Made by a program: the position numbers and the translations under genes | Shown here: piece by piece, positions 44,540-55,892 of the stretch | Layout: every line of letters starts with the position of its first letter | Position numbering within the stretch: position 1 is the stretch's first letter | Notes under the pieces: generated by a model | Told to the model about the DNA's origin: nothing | The model's input: only the letters and a program-made list of their open reading frames with translations | Database searches by the model: none | Source of the DNA: Heterocephalus glaber | Lineage: Eukaryota; Chordata; Mammalia; Rodentia; Bathyergidae | Reading direction: 5' to 3' | NCBI RefSeq assembly: GCF_000247695.1 | Contig: NW_004624882.1 | Coordinates: 2,274,985-2,338,984, forward strand | DNA: 64,000 nt

Positions 44540-47500
44540 TTGGGAAAAGATGCTGGGGAGATTATTAATTCACAGGGCATTCTAAAGATTCATTTACAGG
44601 GACAAATTCCAAAGTCTCATTTAATTACAAAGAAAAATGTGTCAATTGTGCAGGTCAAGTCATTCCAGCAAGCCCCTAGATAGAATGAAAAATATAAAAT
44701 TGAAAATTAGTATTCTGAACATACCAAATATGATGGCCTCTGCCTTCAGCTTGACTCTTTTTGCCTTTTTTGTTTTGGAGGTTATTTCTCTAACAACGTC
44801 TATTTCTTTGTTGGAGGAAATGGTATGAGCATCATCGTTCTCCTAAATCAATATTTGTCCATTCTCATAAAATTAAGATAGTAAGAAGTTTATAGTCATT
44901 TACATAGCCCCTTCCTTCTCTAGATTGACTTCCTCCTTAATTTAAGCTCTCTCTCACCTATCACCCTCCTATATTTTCAATGAAGCTTTTGTGTGATTGT
45001 CAAGAAAATCATCAAAAAAGGCAACTGAAATTCCTGCACTTCCAAATGAGCCCACCTTAAAGGAATGCTGAAAACCATTTACCAGATGTGGCTGTCTCCA
45101 GTCTTTGTTATAGCTGCTAGCACAACCAGCCTTAACTAATGCAAATGCCTACTCCCCAAGTGTCAAGTACTGTATCAGGGAGTGGGATGTAGGCAGAGAG
45201 ATCCACCTGCCTCTATCTGAAATTCTCAGGGTTATATGCCTACTTGAATTCATTTTTCTTCTGATTTTAGAAAGGTGAGCCATGCATAGACCAATGATTA
45301 CATAAGTCATCAGTAGAGATCAGAGCAGCACCTTATAATCAAGTACATTGATATTTCTGCAGCTAAATGTATGAATATTCATACATACTGGACAAAATAA
45401 AGATTATAAATAGATTCATAGTTTTTTAAAAGCATTCAATGAACTACAAATTGTACTAAATAGAAAGGCAAGATTTACAGATAAAACATCCTTTTGTTAA
45501 ATAAAATACTATGGTACTGGAAGTTCAAGAATGAAAAACAATTTCATAGGAAGGAACTCACAAATGAGTAAAGTATGGTAATTCAGTGGGATAAAGAAGC
45601 CAGGCAGAAGTTGCTGAAGTTACATAGAGAAAAGACACCAAGTCTAATCTAAAGATTTGGGAAGCCCTTTCAGGGGAAGTTGATGCCTGAGTTGTCTTGA
45701 AAAGTATCAACATGAACTTAGGAATGAAAGAAAATGGACAGGAAAACATAGTCTGAGCCAGCTACTATGAGCAAGAGGGAATGAGCAGAGAATGCTCACA
45801 AGCTAAGCTCAGCCTCACAGGTGACAATGAACAAACCATCTGTCCTTGATCTATTATGATATTCACATTCTTTTCCTCTGTTAAACACTGCTACATATTT
45901 ATATCAAATTTCCTTTTATCAGACTCTTAACTGGATCCTTGCTTCTCCTGTGTAATTTCAATCACTGTTCTAGGGATATTTTAAAGTAAGGGTTGAAATC
46001 CAGATATGCTCTTTGGCTTGTAAACCACCTTGCCCCCTTGTAACTAAAAATCTTCATCAAATTTTTTCACAACTCTATGCCAAAATTAACTGGAGGAAAT
46101 TAATCCAAACTTGTGCCAAAACCTACAGAAAAGACTTCATGTGTAGGAGCAGAGGGGAGGTAGAACAGAGATGGTAAGAGAGCTTAAGTAGGTAAAACAC
46201 AATAAAGTGGATTTTTAAAGTTATGAGTAGAACACGATTTGGTGTAATTAAAAAATAATGAATCCGACAAGGCATATCATTTTACCACTTCTAGCTAAGT
46301 TCTGAAGCATAGCCCTTTGAAATGTCAGTAAGTTGGGTTCTTTCCTCAAAGACAGGAAGAGAAGCAAAGCACAGAAAATCTTTTCAGGGTCTGTTTGTTG
46401 TGTTGATAAGGGAAGGTTCATCTTTCCCACTCTGAATATCGCTGATGGGCTCCCAAAGACAGACACAGCCATCCACAGCATGCACAGATGCTTGTAATCA
46501 TTTGATGAAGAGGTGTTTAGTTGGGAGAGCTGGTGTACTCCATTTGCTAATTGCTTCCTCTGCTTGTGTCTCTGTAATCTTCCATTCAGACTTGCTTTCT
46601 GCTTCTCAAGAATCTCTGATATATGATCAGCAGCAGGAGGTGCAGATCCAGTCCCCTGTGATTGTTACAGGTCCACGTGTCACTTTTCTGTGCCCTGGTG
46701 AAGTTGTCAGGGACTTCTCTAACTTCTCACATCAAGCTTCAAACACGCTAGTGGCACCCTGAGGGAATAGCTACAGTATTTCTGATGTTATTTATCTTAA
46801 ATGTATACACTTTTTGTCAGAGTTGCTAAAAATAATTTATTCGACTTGAAAGTTTTCTGATTCCCCGGCTAACATTAGTGTTTCATTATCAAGACTATGT
46901 TAATTTATGGGATTGGATGGTTTCTGGACCTCTGCCTCCTTGAGTTTTTCTAAGAACATTACTGAGAAGTTGCAAGTGGAGCTATTCGGTTTGGGTCTAG
47001 TATAGCTCATGTCTTTATTGCTTTTGGACTGAGTGTGGTGTATCATATGCAAATATGATGACCCTCAAGGATGTCCTGTGGATATGGGTAAAGACAGGAT
47101 TTCAGCTCCCGGGATAAGGCGATTTGGTAGGTGAAGCAATTCCACAGGTGACTATCTCCCAATTTCTCTCCAGGAGGCAGCACATTTCTAGATGAGATCC
47201 TTATACATTACCGAAGCAGTCAGATAATCAACTATCATTTCTTCTGTGTCTCATAGACATATGAAATTATCCAAAGACTAAATAGCCCATTCAGATAGGG
47301 ATCCTAAGCTATTCCTGTTATGAAACCAAGGCAGATTTCTTTTTTCATTAAGCAAAGGAAAACCATATTCCTATACAAACTGAAAAGCACTTAGTCAACT
47401 AGTTTGTTAAAGTGACTGTGCAGCTGTTCCTGATGTAAGCTGTTTAGAAAGACAAGTTGTTTAATAAAGAAACATTCAAAGTTTTCATAACATTTTATCA

Positions 47501-48010
47501 ACATTAAGAAATAAAATTTTGGGTGATAGGTTATATAAAGTTGATGAAACAATAATTTCTCTTCTGAATATGAACAAAGGTACACTTCCTATGAGTTGGA
47601 TGTGATTTATGGATTGACTACAAATAGGTATTTTTTTTAAAAAATCCCTTGTCATGGAACAACTTTCAAAGGCAGGATTTTAGACACCAATTAGTCAGAA
47701 AAGACCATATAGCTATGGTCAAGCTTTCAATATGAGTTTAATGCAGATGGTTGTCAAATTGGACTTTCTATCCCAGACCTCTCACCTTTGCTTCAGTCCC
47801 AGACTTTGAGCTACAGAAAGTCACCTGGATGCCCTATCCTCACCTCCAATCTAAAAATGCTAAAACATAAAACTTCATTTTCCCATCTGTCATCTACCCA
47901 TCACATAATAAAAACAATAAATACAAGCAAAGAACCTTTCATTCTGCTTCCTAAGTTCCCAATTCCTCCAAAGGGTACCACCATTTTCCTGGCCTCCATC
48001 AACGCATGCA
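44540..48010. other. Unannotated, repeat-poor sequence
   Basis: About 3.5 kb in which I recognise no interspersed repeat and no gene, the longest such block in the window. The longest ORF (46445-46762, 105 codons) has no recognisable motif. An octamer-like ATGCAAAT lies at about 47048, but a single motif is not evidence of regulation. Confidence 0.35.
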
Positions 48011-48031
48011 AGATAGATAGATAGATGATAT

Positions 48032-48072
<41 letters not shown>

Positions 48073-48077
48073 CAGAC

Positions 48078-48122
<45 letters not shown>
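48011..48122 (+). repeat. (GATA)n microsatellite
   Basis: About 112 bp of GATA/TAGA units with a few interruptions (GATATATAGA, GACAGACAGA). The minus strand translates to Ile-Tyr-Leu-Ser repeats, which explains the long minus-strand ORFs here. Confidence 0.97.
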
Positions 48123-48599
48123 TGCGCCATATGTCCAAAGCCCAGGACACAGCATTAAAGGTAGTAGGTGTTTTGACAAAGTTATGTATACTATTTCTGG
48201 GAATAAACATAAGTGGCATCAATCACAGTTTTGCAAAGGCGTCAGAGAATTCTTCAACACTTAAGTTATGAGACTCGAAAGACTGAAAGAAAAGGAGCAT
48301 TCTAGACACAAGAAACAACATGTAAAAAGCAGGCATGAAACTTCAGGATGAATTGTAAAGAAGTCATTGCGATGAGAGGTAAAACAGCTTAGAACAAGGC
48401 AGAATAAGGATGGCAATGCAGGCAGATCATGAAGAGCCCTGATTACTAAGAGGTTTGACCTTTCCACAAGTATAGAGACACCTACAGGTATTAAGGTGAA
48501 TAGAGTGTGCAGATGCAATTCAGAGAAATCATATCAGTTGTGAGAGCATGGCTTATTGGTCAGAAAACAGTCACTTCAATCTCTTTCTTGAAGTGAACT
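48123..48599. other. Unannotated sequence
   Basis: No repeat or gene recognised. Confidence 0.4.
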
Positions 48600-48990
48600 A
48601 AGTAAGCATTTCCCTGCCCAAACTTGGGCTTTGTCATGTGACTTACTTTGACCAAAGAATAAAACTTAAACAGAAGGCTTAAGGATACTTGTGCAAGTTG
48701 ACTTAGCCTTTTGTCCTCCTGTAATGTCCATGAGAACAATGATCCTAGGGAGCCTCTGTCCCATTAGCCTAAGCCTCATAATGAGACCCAGGTTGTAGAA
48801 ATGAAGCCTGGAGCTCAAACCCTGGTGCATGCATTATAAAACCTGGAACCAAGCCCCATGAAGTTGTAGCCAGAATCAGAACCACTCTGTCCAATCCAAT
48901 CTGGCTTATGAAAAATAAATGCTTATTGTTATACACCAATAAGTTTGGGGATGATTTGTCACACAGCACTACTACAGCGATAATTAACTA
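48600..48990 (+). mobile_element. MLT1-like LTR remnant, sense
   Basis: GTGACTTACTTTGACCAAAG near 48640, TGAAAAATAAATGCTTATTG and AATAAGTTTGGGGATGATTT, ending in a TTAACTAATACA terminus, follow the MLT1 3' half. Confidence 0.6.
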
Positions 48991-49019
48991 ATACATGCAT
49001 GTTAGGAGCTATGGCAATT

Positions 49020-49614
49020 TTTGTCTCCCCTTTAAACTGATATCCCTTCTTCCAAATTCAATTCATCAAAAAGATATTCTTCCAATCCTTCATGAGAATA
49101 AGAGCACTGGGACAGCCTCCTAAACCAATAACCTCAAGTCCAGTTTGGCTCAGTTCCCATCCATCCTGAAGTCTATGTCTAGTTTATTTCTGGGAAACAC
49201 TACCTTCATGTCATATCTCCTCTCATAATCCGCAGGGACTCCCATCACAAGCTATGTCAGATTCAAATTCTGCCTTGTTTCCAGACACCACCAACTAGTG
49301 TTATCCTTTCACTGTTTGCATCCCAGACTAATTCCGGATGTCATACTTTGTCCAGGAAGAAGAAGCTCTTCCCCCAAGCCCTACTGAGAATATTCACTTC
49401 CCTTTTGCACCCCATCTATAAAGTTTCATTTAAAGCCACTATTCCTTTAATAATTGCCCCTCCCAGACTTCTTAGAGATGCAAAGCCTGTACATTTCTGT
49501 TACACTTCTAGTCTCTAGCCTACACATAGCTGATTAGGCACTTTGTATATATGCATATGCAGTATGTATATCTTATCTTCCTAACTACATTGAAATGTCC
49601 TTGAAAAACAGAAC
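49020..49614 (+). mobile_element. L2-like LINE remnant, tentative
   Basis: Pyrimidine-rich sequence ends in CATTGAAATGTCCTTGAAAA, resembling the L2 3' end. Similarity is weak. Confidence 0.35.
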
Positions 49615-49805
49615 TACATTGCCTGTGGTTGCACATGCCTGTAATCCCAGCTACTCAGGAAGGCTAAGGTAGAAAGATTATAAATTCAGGGTCAGCCTGG
49701 GCAATTTAGTAAGATCCTGCCTCAAAATAAACAAATTAAAAGGGCTAGGGATGTAGCTCAGTGTGAAGGCCCTGGATTCAATTTCCAGTACTGCAGAAAA
49801 ACAAA
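49615..49805 (+). mobile_element. B1-dID dimeric SINE, sense
   Basis: TTGCACATGCCTGTAATCCC, AGCTACTCAGGAAGGCTAAG and AGCCTGGGCAATTTAGTAAG, then the ID part GGGCTAGGGATGTAGCTCAG and GGATTCAATTTCCAGTACTG with a CAAAA-rich tail. Confidence 0.88.
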
Positions 49806-49934
49806 ACAAAACAAAAATAAATCAAATGTTACACATTCTATTGCCCCTCCTCAAATTCTATGCAGAATGGGTGGACAAGAAATGGATATTTGCTTGATAC
49901 TCTAAAATAAGCTTTTATATGTTCAATATATGTA

Positions 49935-50045
49935 GATTAAGCACCTACTACGTGCCAGGCACTGTGCTGTATATTGGCTGAGAAAAGAAAAACCATGAGC
50001 TGTGGCCTCAAGGGTTTTACAAACAATAGCAACAACAAATAAATA
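49935..50045 (+). repeat. Ancient L2/MIR-class repeat tail
   Basis: TTAAGCACCTACTACGTGCC, AGGCACTGTGCTGTATATTG and CTGTGGCCTCAAGGGTTTTA match the widespread ancient mammalian tail motif. Confidence 0.55.
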
Positions 50046-50250
50046 TACAAAAGGGAGCATTAGTGTTTTCTTCTGAAGGAATTTCATTTTATTGGCTGCA
50101 TATATTTTAAATGTTTATATTTATTGTCAGATTTAAAGGATGCAAGACAAACATGATGGATGCATTTTCTATAGTCACAATCATGCCTTACCCAGAGAAT
50201 TTTCTTAAGCTAATTGCCACCTCTCTGGGAACATGATTGTCATTCCTTCT

Positions 50251-50300
50251 TTATGTATGTATGTATGTATGTATGTATGTATGTATGTATTTATTTATTT
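50251..50300 (+). repeat. (TATG)n microsatellite
   Basis: Eleven or more TATG units ending in TTTATTTATTT. A 62-codon ORF through it contains MYVCMYVC repeats and is not a gene. Confidence 0.95.
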
Positions 50301-50556
50301 AGCAAGGGCAGTGAGGAAGGGCCAAAAGGGCCTCTAGGGAAGCACACTATTTATAGTTTTCTGAAATTTACCAGAATGAAATATTTAAACAAGTTTTCCT
50401 AATTTTCCTCCATGTCATCTGACAGAAATGTAGCAACTTTCATCATTTATCAAAGAGGTAGCATATTATGTTACAAAATCAATGCATTAATGGAATTGTT
50501 TTTTCCAGGTATACTGTCAGCATTTTTTTCTTTTCTTTTTCCTTTTATAAATGGAG

Positions 50557-50692
50557 AGCCTATCCAAATGACCAAGTCTTTATACCTGGCACATTTGGAG
50601 GAAAATTTAAAGCCCCACTGTTGATTATAAAACAGAACTCACTAACAGATTTTATAGTAGTATTGCCAAAAGACTCTGAAAAATGGCCTTGA
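50557..50692 (+). CDS. Candidate terminal exon, unrecognised (weak)
   Basis: A pyrimidine-rich run (TTTTTTTCTTTTCTTTTTCC, 50524-50543) precedes AG at 50555-50556 or 50557-50558. The reading frame then stays open to TGA at 50690-50692. The product would be about 44 residues of balanced composition, starting near AYPNDQVFIPGTFGG and ending KDSEKWP. I recognise no family. It lies outside known repeats. Chance is a real alternative, because many ORFs of this length occur in the window. Confidence 0.18.
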
Positions 50693-50699
50693 TACACTT

Positions 50700-51036
50700 A
50701 CCAACAAGTAAAACGTGGTTGAAGACCACTCCTGCCTCCAATATTTCAGTCTTAATGAATGTAAGGGTTGGATTGGTAGAATTTTTAAATGCAATTTCAT
50801 ACTAATTATAGGAATGGACATTCATCCACATAAGTCAATTATTTTATCCATACATTAAGTCCAAGCCCAGGATGACCTAAGGGAATAAGAGATGCCAAAT
50901 GAGAAGTCAATATCCCCTTGGGGTTAAAGCCTTCAAATGACCAATAAGGATTACAGTAATAATTACATTGACACACAGTGAAATCTGACAATTTAGATAA
51001 GCTTAGCTACATGTTTAAAAATCCAAGTGGCAGAAG
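50700..51036. other. Unannotated sequence
   Basis: No repeat or gene recognised. Confidence 0.4.
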
Positions 51037-51115
51037 CTAGAATATAGCTCAGTCCTGCAATGCTTGCCTAGAATAGGCAAGACCCTGGGTTCAATCCCCA
51101 GCACTGCCCCCACCC
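51037..51115 (+). repeat. ID-type SINE, sense, older and diverged
   Basis: GCTAGAATATAGCTCAGTCC, TGCTTGCCTAGAATAGGCAA, GACCCTGGGTTCAATCCCCA. Confidence 0.8.
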
Positions 51116-52010
51116 AAAAACGAATCTAACTGGTGAAAGGTTATCAAAAACTCATTATCTTCAATTTGTAATATTCAATTTTTAGGAGTATGTTTCAAGC
51201 AAAGTAGAATCTCCTCTTGTGCCTGTTGGTGAGGGGAAGAAGTCTGAAGCATTGAAGATTCAATTCTATTAACAGCTCACTGGCAACCAAAATGGGAAAT
51301 CCAAGAAAATAAAGATAGCAGGGCCCAAGCAAGAGTGGAAAAAGATTGGAATGACAAAATTAAATTTTTCTGGGATCTCTTCCAGGCTGATCTGTGATTG
51401 GGAAAAAAGATGCTACAGTATGCCACTGTGAAGAAGCAGATGTCAGGAAACCCCAATTTTAGGGGATGCTGTGCTTCCAAGAACATTCTGTGTGACATTC
51501 TTGGTAATTGTCTGTTCTTCAATTCACTTTGGAAAGTTTTGGCTAAACTTTGAAACCCAATATCATTGTAAAAAACTACAATTTAGCAATGAGAAACATT
51601 AGAGTGCACAGACAAAACACATATTCTGGAAAATGAAAAGGTCCAAACACCATATATTCAAGCTGTTCTGAGAGAAAAAAGGAGATAGATGGCATGTTTT
51701 AGAACCTTAATTGGAAAAGTGACTGGGATTTCATTTCAAATTACTTTGGACCTACTTTAGAGCAGACATATGCTATTAAATATGTAACAGTTAAAAGGAA
51801 GAACACAGAAGCAGAGCTGGAATGAAAGACTAAGCAGAGCACCCCCTAAGGAATTGATATCTTCTAGAAGTCTATGGGTTAAATGTAAACCAGGAGCTAT
51901 TTAAATTATTGGGATGAATAGAGTTCATTATCTCTCACTGTTTAAAGAACAAGAAAGCATGGAAAGTTCATTTTACAGAAGTCATCTTTTAGAGTTAATC
52001 TAAAATTCAA

Positions 52011-52011
<1 letters not shown>
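51116..52011. other. Unannotated sequence
   Basis: No repeat or gene recognised. Confidence 0.4.

Positions 52012-52041
<30 letters not shown>
52012..52041 (+). repeat. (CA)n microsatellite
   Basis: Fifteen CA units. Confidence 0.97.
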
Positions 52042-52043
<2 letters not shown>

Positions 52044-52461
52044 TAACATACAGCTTGCAATCATGTATGTGCATGGACATAAGAATGATCCTGCAAACAA
52101 CAAACCCTAAGGAAATGATGCACTCAATAGAGTTCACCTTTATCAGGCTCCATTGCCCCTTTCAGCAGCTCCTCCCGTGTGTCAAAGTCTTCTTCCTCTC
52201 TCAAATCCACTCACCAAACAAATTCGTTCTATTCTGCAATCACCTTAACATAAGAGCAAACCACCTAGAAGGTCCCAATTCATAGCAACTCAATATCTTA
52301 CCCTCTCAAGACTTTCTACCTTTTAAGAGACAATAATGGAGGCCTGTGCTACACCCAATGCAAAGAACTCCCACAGGCCACTAAAAGGTTAATTTGAGGA
52401 AAAATAACTTTCTTCTGAACCACAAGACACCTTATGTGATGAGCCCTTCCTGTCTCCTATG
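52042..52461. other. Unannotated sequence
   Basis: A 76-codon ORF at 52055-52285 is unrecognised. No repeat is seen. Confidence 0.35.
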
Positions 52462-52676
52462 CTGGGATTTCTCAGCTTTGGTACTACTGATGTCTGGAGC
52501 TAGAGAATTCCTTGCCAATGGGGACTGCTCTGTGTATTATAGGATTTTTAGCAGCATACCTGGCCTTCACCTCCCAGGTGCAAATACTGGCTCCTCACCC
52601 AGTTGTGAAAATTAAAAATCTGAAGACATTGCCAAATATCTCCTGGAATGAAAAATCACCCATTTGAGAACCACTG
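52462..52676 (+). mobile_element. MER20 (hAT-Charlie MITE)
   Basis: CTGGGATTTCTCAGCTTTGG, TATTATAGGATTTTTAGCAG, CATACCTGGCCTTCACC and CATTGCCAAATATCTCCTGG, ending TTTGAGAACCACTG. Same orientation as the copy at 10689. Confidence 0.82.
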
Positions 52677-52758
52677 GTCTACTTGAGAATAGCTCTTATT
52701 TCCAAACACCAATAACCTTAAATTCATTGCCACTTATTTTCTTTTTATTCTTTTGCAG

Positions 52759-52974
52759 TTGTTACCAGTACATAAATTACTCTTTGGAAAAAATCAAAAT
52801 AAGAAATCTGTTCACAAAATAATTAGCAGACTTGGACTCCAGTCAAGAGCTTTTGTTCTTGATCCACCGAAGAAATATTCACACATGAATAATATTCTCA
52901 AGGAAAGACTCAACATACTCTCATATTCTTTGCCATTAGACTTATTTACAAATACCTACTTGAAAACGTATTGA
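52759..52974 (+). CDS. Candidate 3'-terminal exon, unrecognised (weak)
   Basis: A good acceptor (CTTTTTATTCTTTTGCAG, ending at 52758) is followed by 71 open codons to TGA at 52972-52974. AATAAA lies at 53057-53062, about 85 bases after the stop. Acceptor, open frame and poly-A signal in this order form a terminal-exon pattern. The product begins LLPVHKLLFGKNQ, is rich in Lys, Leu and Asn, and has no domain I recognise. No donor-bounded upstream exon was found, and the composition is AT-driven, so chance cannot be excluded. Confidence 0.22.
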   Translation: MLPVHKLLFGKNQNKKSVHKIISRLGLQSRAFVLDPPKKYSHMNNILKERLNILSYSLPLDLFTNTYLKTY

Positions 52975-53234
52975 AGGGACAATTGATTGTATTCCTTTAA
53001 ACTGACTGTAACCCTTGAAATTAACACATCACAAAAACTGTTGAAAAATACCTTTGAATAAATATATGCAAAAACAGAACTTCATTTTCACAAAAATGGT
53101 AGTATATCTGATCTGTAGAATACATGTCTCAGGTGCAAAATACATATAGTAATTTATAAAATATATTGATTTAAAATGAATATTTGGCCTTCCAGGAGGC
53201 ATTTGTTAATGATTGGAGACTTTTTGCTTGCCAC

Positions 53235-53238
<4 letters not shown>

Positions 53239-53273
<35 letters not shown>

Positions 53274-53276
53274 CGC
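53239..53276 (+). repeat. (TG)13(CG)6 compound microsatellite
   Basis: Alternating purine-pyrimidine for 38 bases, with a GC-only end GCGCGCGCGCGC at 53265-53276. Such tracts have Z-DNA-forming potential. Confidence 0.97.
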
Positions 53277-53378
53277 AAATGACATCTAGTGGCTTCTAAG
53301 CATCTCCCAAGGTATAGTATAGTCCTCCTCAACCAAGAATTATCTAGCCCTGAATCTTCATAGTGAGAAACCCAGGTC
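53277..53378 (-). mobile_element. MER20 fragment, opposite orientation
   Basis: GACATCTAGTGGCTTCTAAG, CCAAGAATTATCTAGCCCTG and TCATAGTGAGAAACCCAGG match the reverse complement of the MER20 5' half. Confidence 0.65.
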
Positions 53379-55324
53379 TAGTCACAGAATGCTCACTCAC
53401 AGCCCCTGATTTTATTGTAACCAATAGGGAAAGGAGGATACATCTTAGCAGTTTTTTTTTAAAAACGACCCATGATGCTTAGAATAGAGCTATATCCATG
53501 GCAGGTATCCCACATACATTCTTACCTGATAAGCCCAGATTTTTGGAAGGAAAAAACAAAAAAAATCTTATTATATTTGATAAATATTTTAGAGAAACCA
53601 AAAAACTTCAGTATGGTTGGAATAAAACCCTATTTTTAAATGGATGAATTGTATTATTTGCAAAAGACAAGGACCAGGAAAGTCATACATTATGTTGGAA
53701 CACAGTATTTGTTGATTATGTATTTGAGCCTCCAGAGGGAGCTCACGGCTCTTTTTCTTATTGTGACTCCACCCCTGCCCCCTTCTCCCCCATTACACCC
53801 ATAACCCTCCATCAAGAGAAGGCAGCAAACTGAGGAGGAATAATGCTGAAAGGTCTTGTGGGGTCACAAGCTGACCACCATGGTATAGGCTGAAGCCAAA
53901 GAGTGGGCAATAAATAGAACTCCAGTGAGGCATAAATTTTGCTCCTCCTTGAAGGAAATTTCTTCTCCGTTTATTTATTTTCTGTTTTGCATTTCTTTTC
54001 TGACACACCAGCTAAGATTTTTTAAATGAGAACTCTGATTGGACTTAATTTTTAAAAAAGGTTTATATAATCATATCCCTTTGCTCCAAATTCCCTAAAA
54101 GCAGTGGAATTCAAACAATAACAACAGAAAAGGACAGACAAAATGTTAGAAGTCCAAGATATGGTGATGGTGAAATTGCCCAGGGAACATAGCATCTCAC
54201 TCGTGGGATGCTGGGTAAGTCACACTAGATTCCTTTCCTGAGATACTAAAAGTAGCCACAGCAATAATATGTTGGTTTTTGTAATAAACTTTGAACATGT
54301 ATAAATAAACCAAATAGCTGTATATAGAAATCCTGTGAGCTCTTCTTGTGATTAGGAATTTAAAGCACTGATCTTCTCTTGGGCTTGAAGACTTTTAGAA
54401 CAAAAAGATTTTAAGTGGAACTGGAAAACAGTTAAATATTGCCAACACTCTCATATTGCTCATGTAATATTTATGAGCCATGGAATGATCATTCTGATTA
54501 TTCCCAGCTGATTTTAACACGGAATTTTTTTTCCTCTCTTAATTAGGTGCCTGCGTGCAAACAAAAGCCTATTATAGCACTTAGAAAGAACATACTGAAT
54601 AAAATTAGAGCAAATCCATCTTCTCAATCATTGGATAGTAGTCTAGATATAAAGTACAATGGCACCCTGTGATGAGGATGTGAGTGCACTTGCAAGAAAA
54701 TTTCGATATAATTTCATTTGCCACTCTTTGCAATTAGAGCAAGCAAACCTAAACTCAGCTCGACTCTTCTGAGTCTTTGTAATGCATCTCCCCTAAAATG
54801 TATGTTTTATCAGTGTCAAAGGTATTGTTATCTGTTTCTTGAAGGACTAAGCTTGTAAATGTTTTTTGGTGACTATAAGATAAATGATTAAAATTTAAAG
54901 GAAATAATTTTTCCTTATTGCTCAAAGTATACAAGAAAAATTTTAGGTTCACTTACTTAGGCTCTGAGAAGAGTGTGGCTTTTAGAAATAATCACTATCC
55001 TTGAGTTTGACTTTAAAAGTCTATTCAACTACAGTTAGTGTCTAAATTTAAATCTTTGTCTGCTGTTGGAGTAGAGATACAGAATTAGAAATTTTGTTGC
55101 TGTGTACAGCTCCACTGGCTTAGACTTGAGGCAACTTGTCATTTGTGTGTTTCCAGGAAAAGATAAAATAAGTTTAAAGACATGTGATCTTTATAGACAA
55201 CAATAGGTGTATTGTATAAATTTCACCTCAGCATTTAAATTAGCTAATTTTCACATGATAGTTTATGGAATCATAACTTGAAAGTATTTATCTTTGAAAT
55301 ATTGGACCTTATTTTGAAATGACA
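53379..55324. other. Unannotated sequence with a weak exon-like ORF at 54547-54672
   Basis: TTTTTTTTCCTCTCTTAATTAG ends at 54546 (acceptor-like). It is followed by 41 open codons beginning VPACKQKPIIALRKN and a TGA at 54670-54672. No family is recognised. The rest of the 1.9 kb contains no recognised repeat, making this one of the repeat-poor blocks of the window. Confidence 0.25.
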
Positions 55325-55892
55325 TTAAGGATTAGATACCGTGTAGCAGATATACCCTAAGGTGACTTCCTGGTGTTCACATAAATGTGTGATCTCTGTC
55401 CTTGAGTATGGGCAGAACCCATGACTTGCCAACAAAATATGCAGAAGTCATAAGATGTCACTTCCAAGATAATGTCAGTTTATAGAACATTCCATTTTGG
55501 CAAATGGAAGTGAGTATCTCCTTATGAGATTGATTTACTAAATGACCATTATGGAGAAGGTCCCATACCAAGGAAGTGCAGATAGCCCCTAGAATTTCAG
55601 GTTACCTTTTAGGAGCTAAGTGTGGCCTCCATTCAAAAGCTAACACAAGAAAAAAGGATCCACAGTCCTACAGTTCAAAGGAAATGAATGCAGCCAACCA
55701 AATGAAAGAGCTAGAAGCAGATTCTTTCCCAGTCAAGCCTCCAAATGAGAATTGAGCCCAGTCAGTACCTTCACTGAAGCCTTGCAGGGCCACGTAGTGT
55801 CATCCTAGACTACTGACCCATGAGAACTAAGTTAATAAATATGTGATGTTTTAAGCCACTAATTTGTTACTCACCAATAGGAAACTAATACA
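55325..55892 (+). mobile_element. MLT1-type LTR, sense
   Basis: ATGGGCAGAACCCATGACTT, AAGATGTCACTTCCAAGATA, GCAGATTCTTTCCCAGTCAA and TTTTAAGCCACTAATTTGTTA, ending AGGAAACTAATACA. It is a fairly complete LTR with the expected order of MLT1 landmarks. Confidence 0.78.

Noticed and set aside
48011..48122. Possible CRISPR-like or minisatellite array
   Set aside because: Units are 4 bp with no spacers; it is a simple microsatellite in a mammalian genome.
47890..48222. Minus-strand ORF of 110 codons with IYLS repeats
   Set aside because: It is the GATA microsatellite at 48011-48122 translated; it is low complexity.
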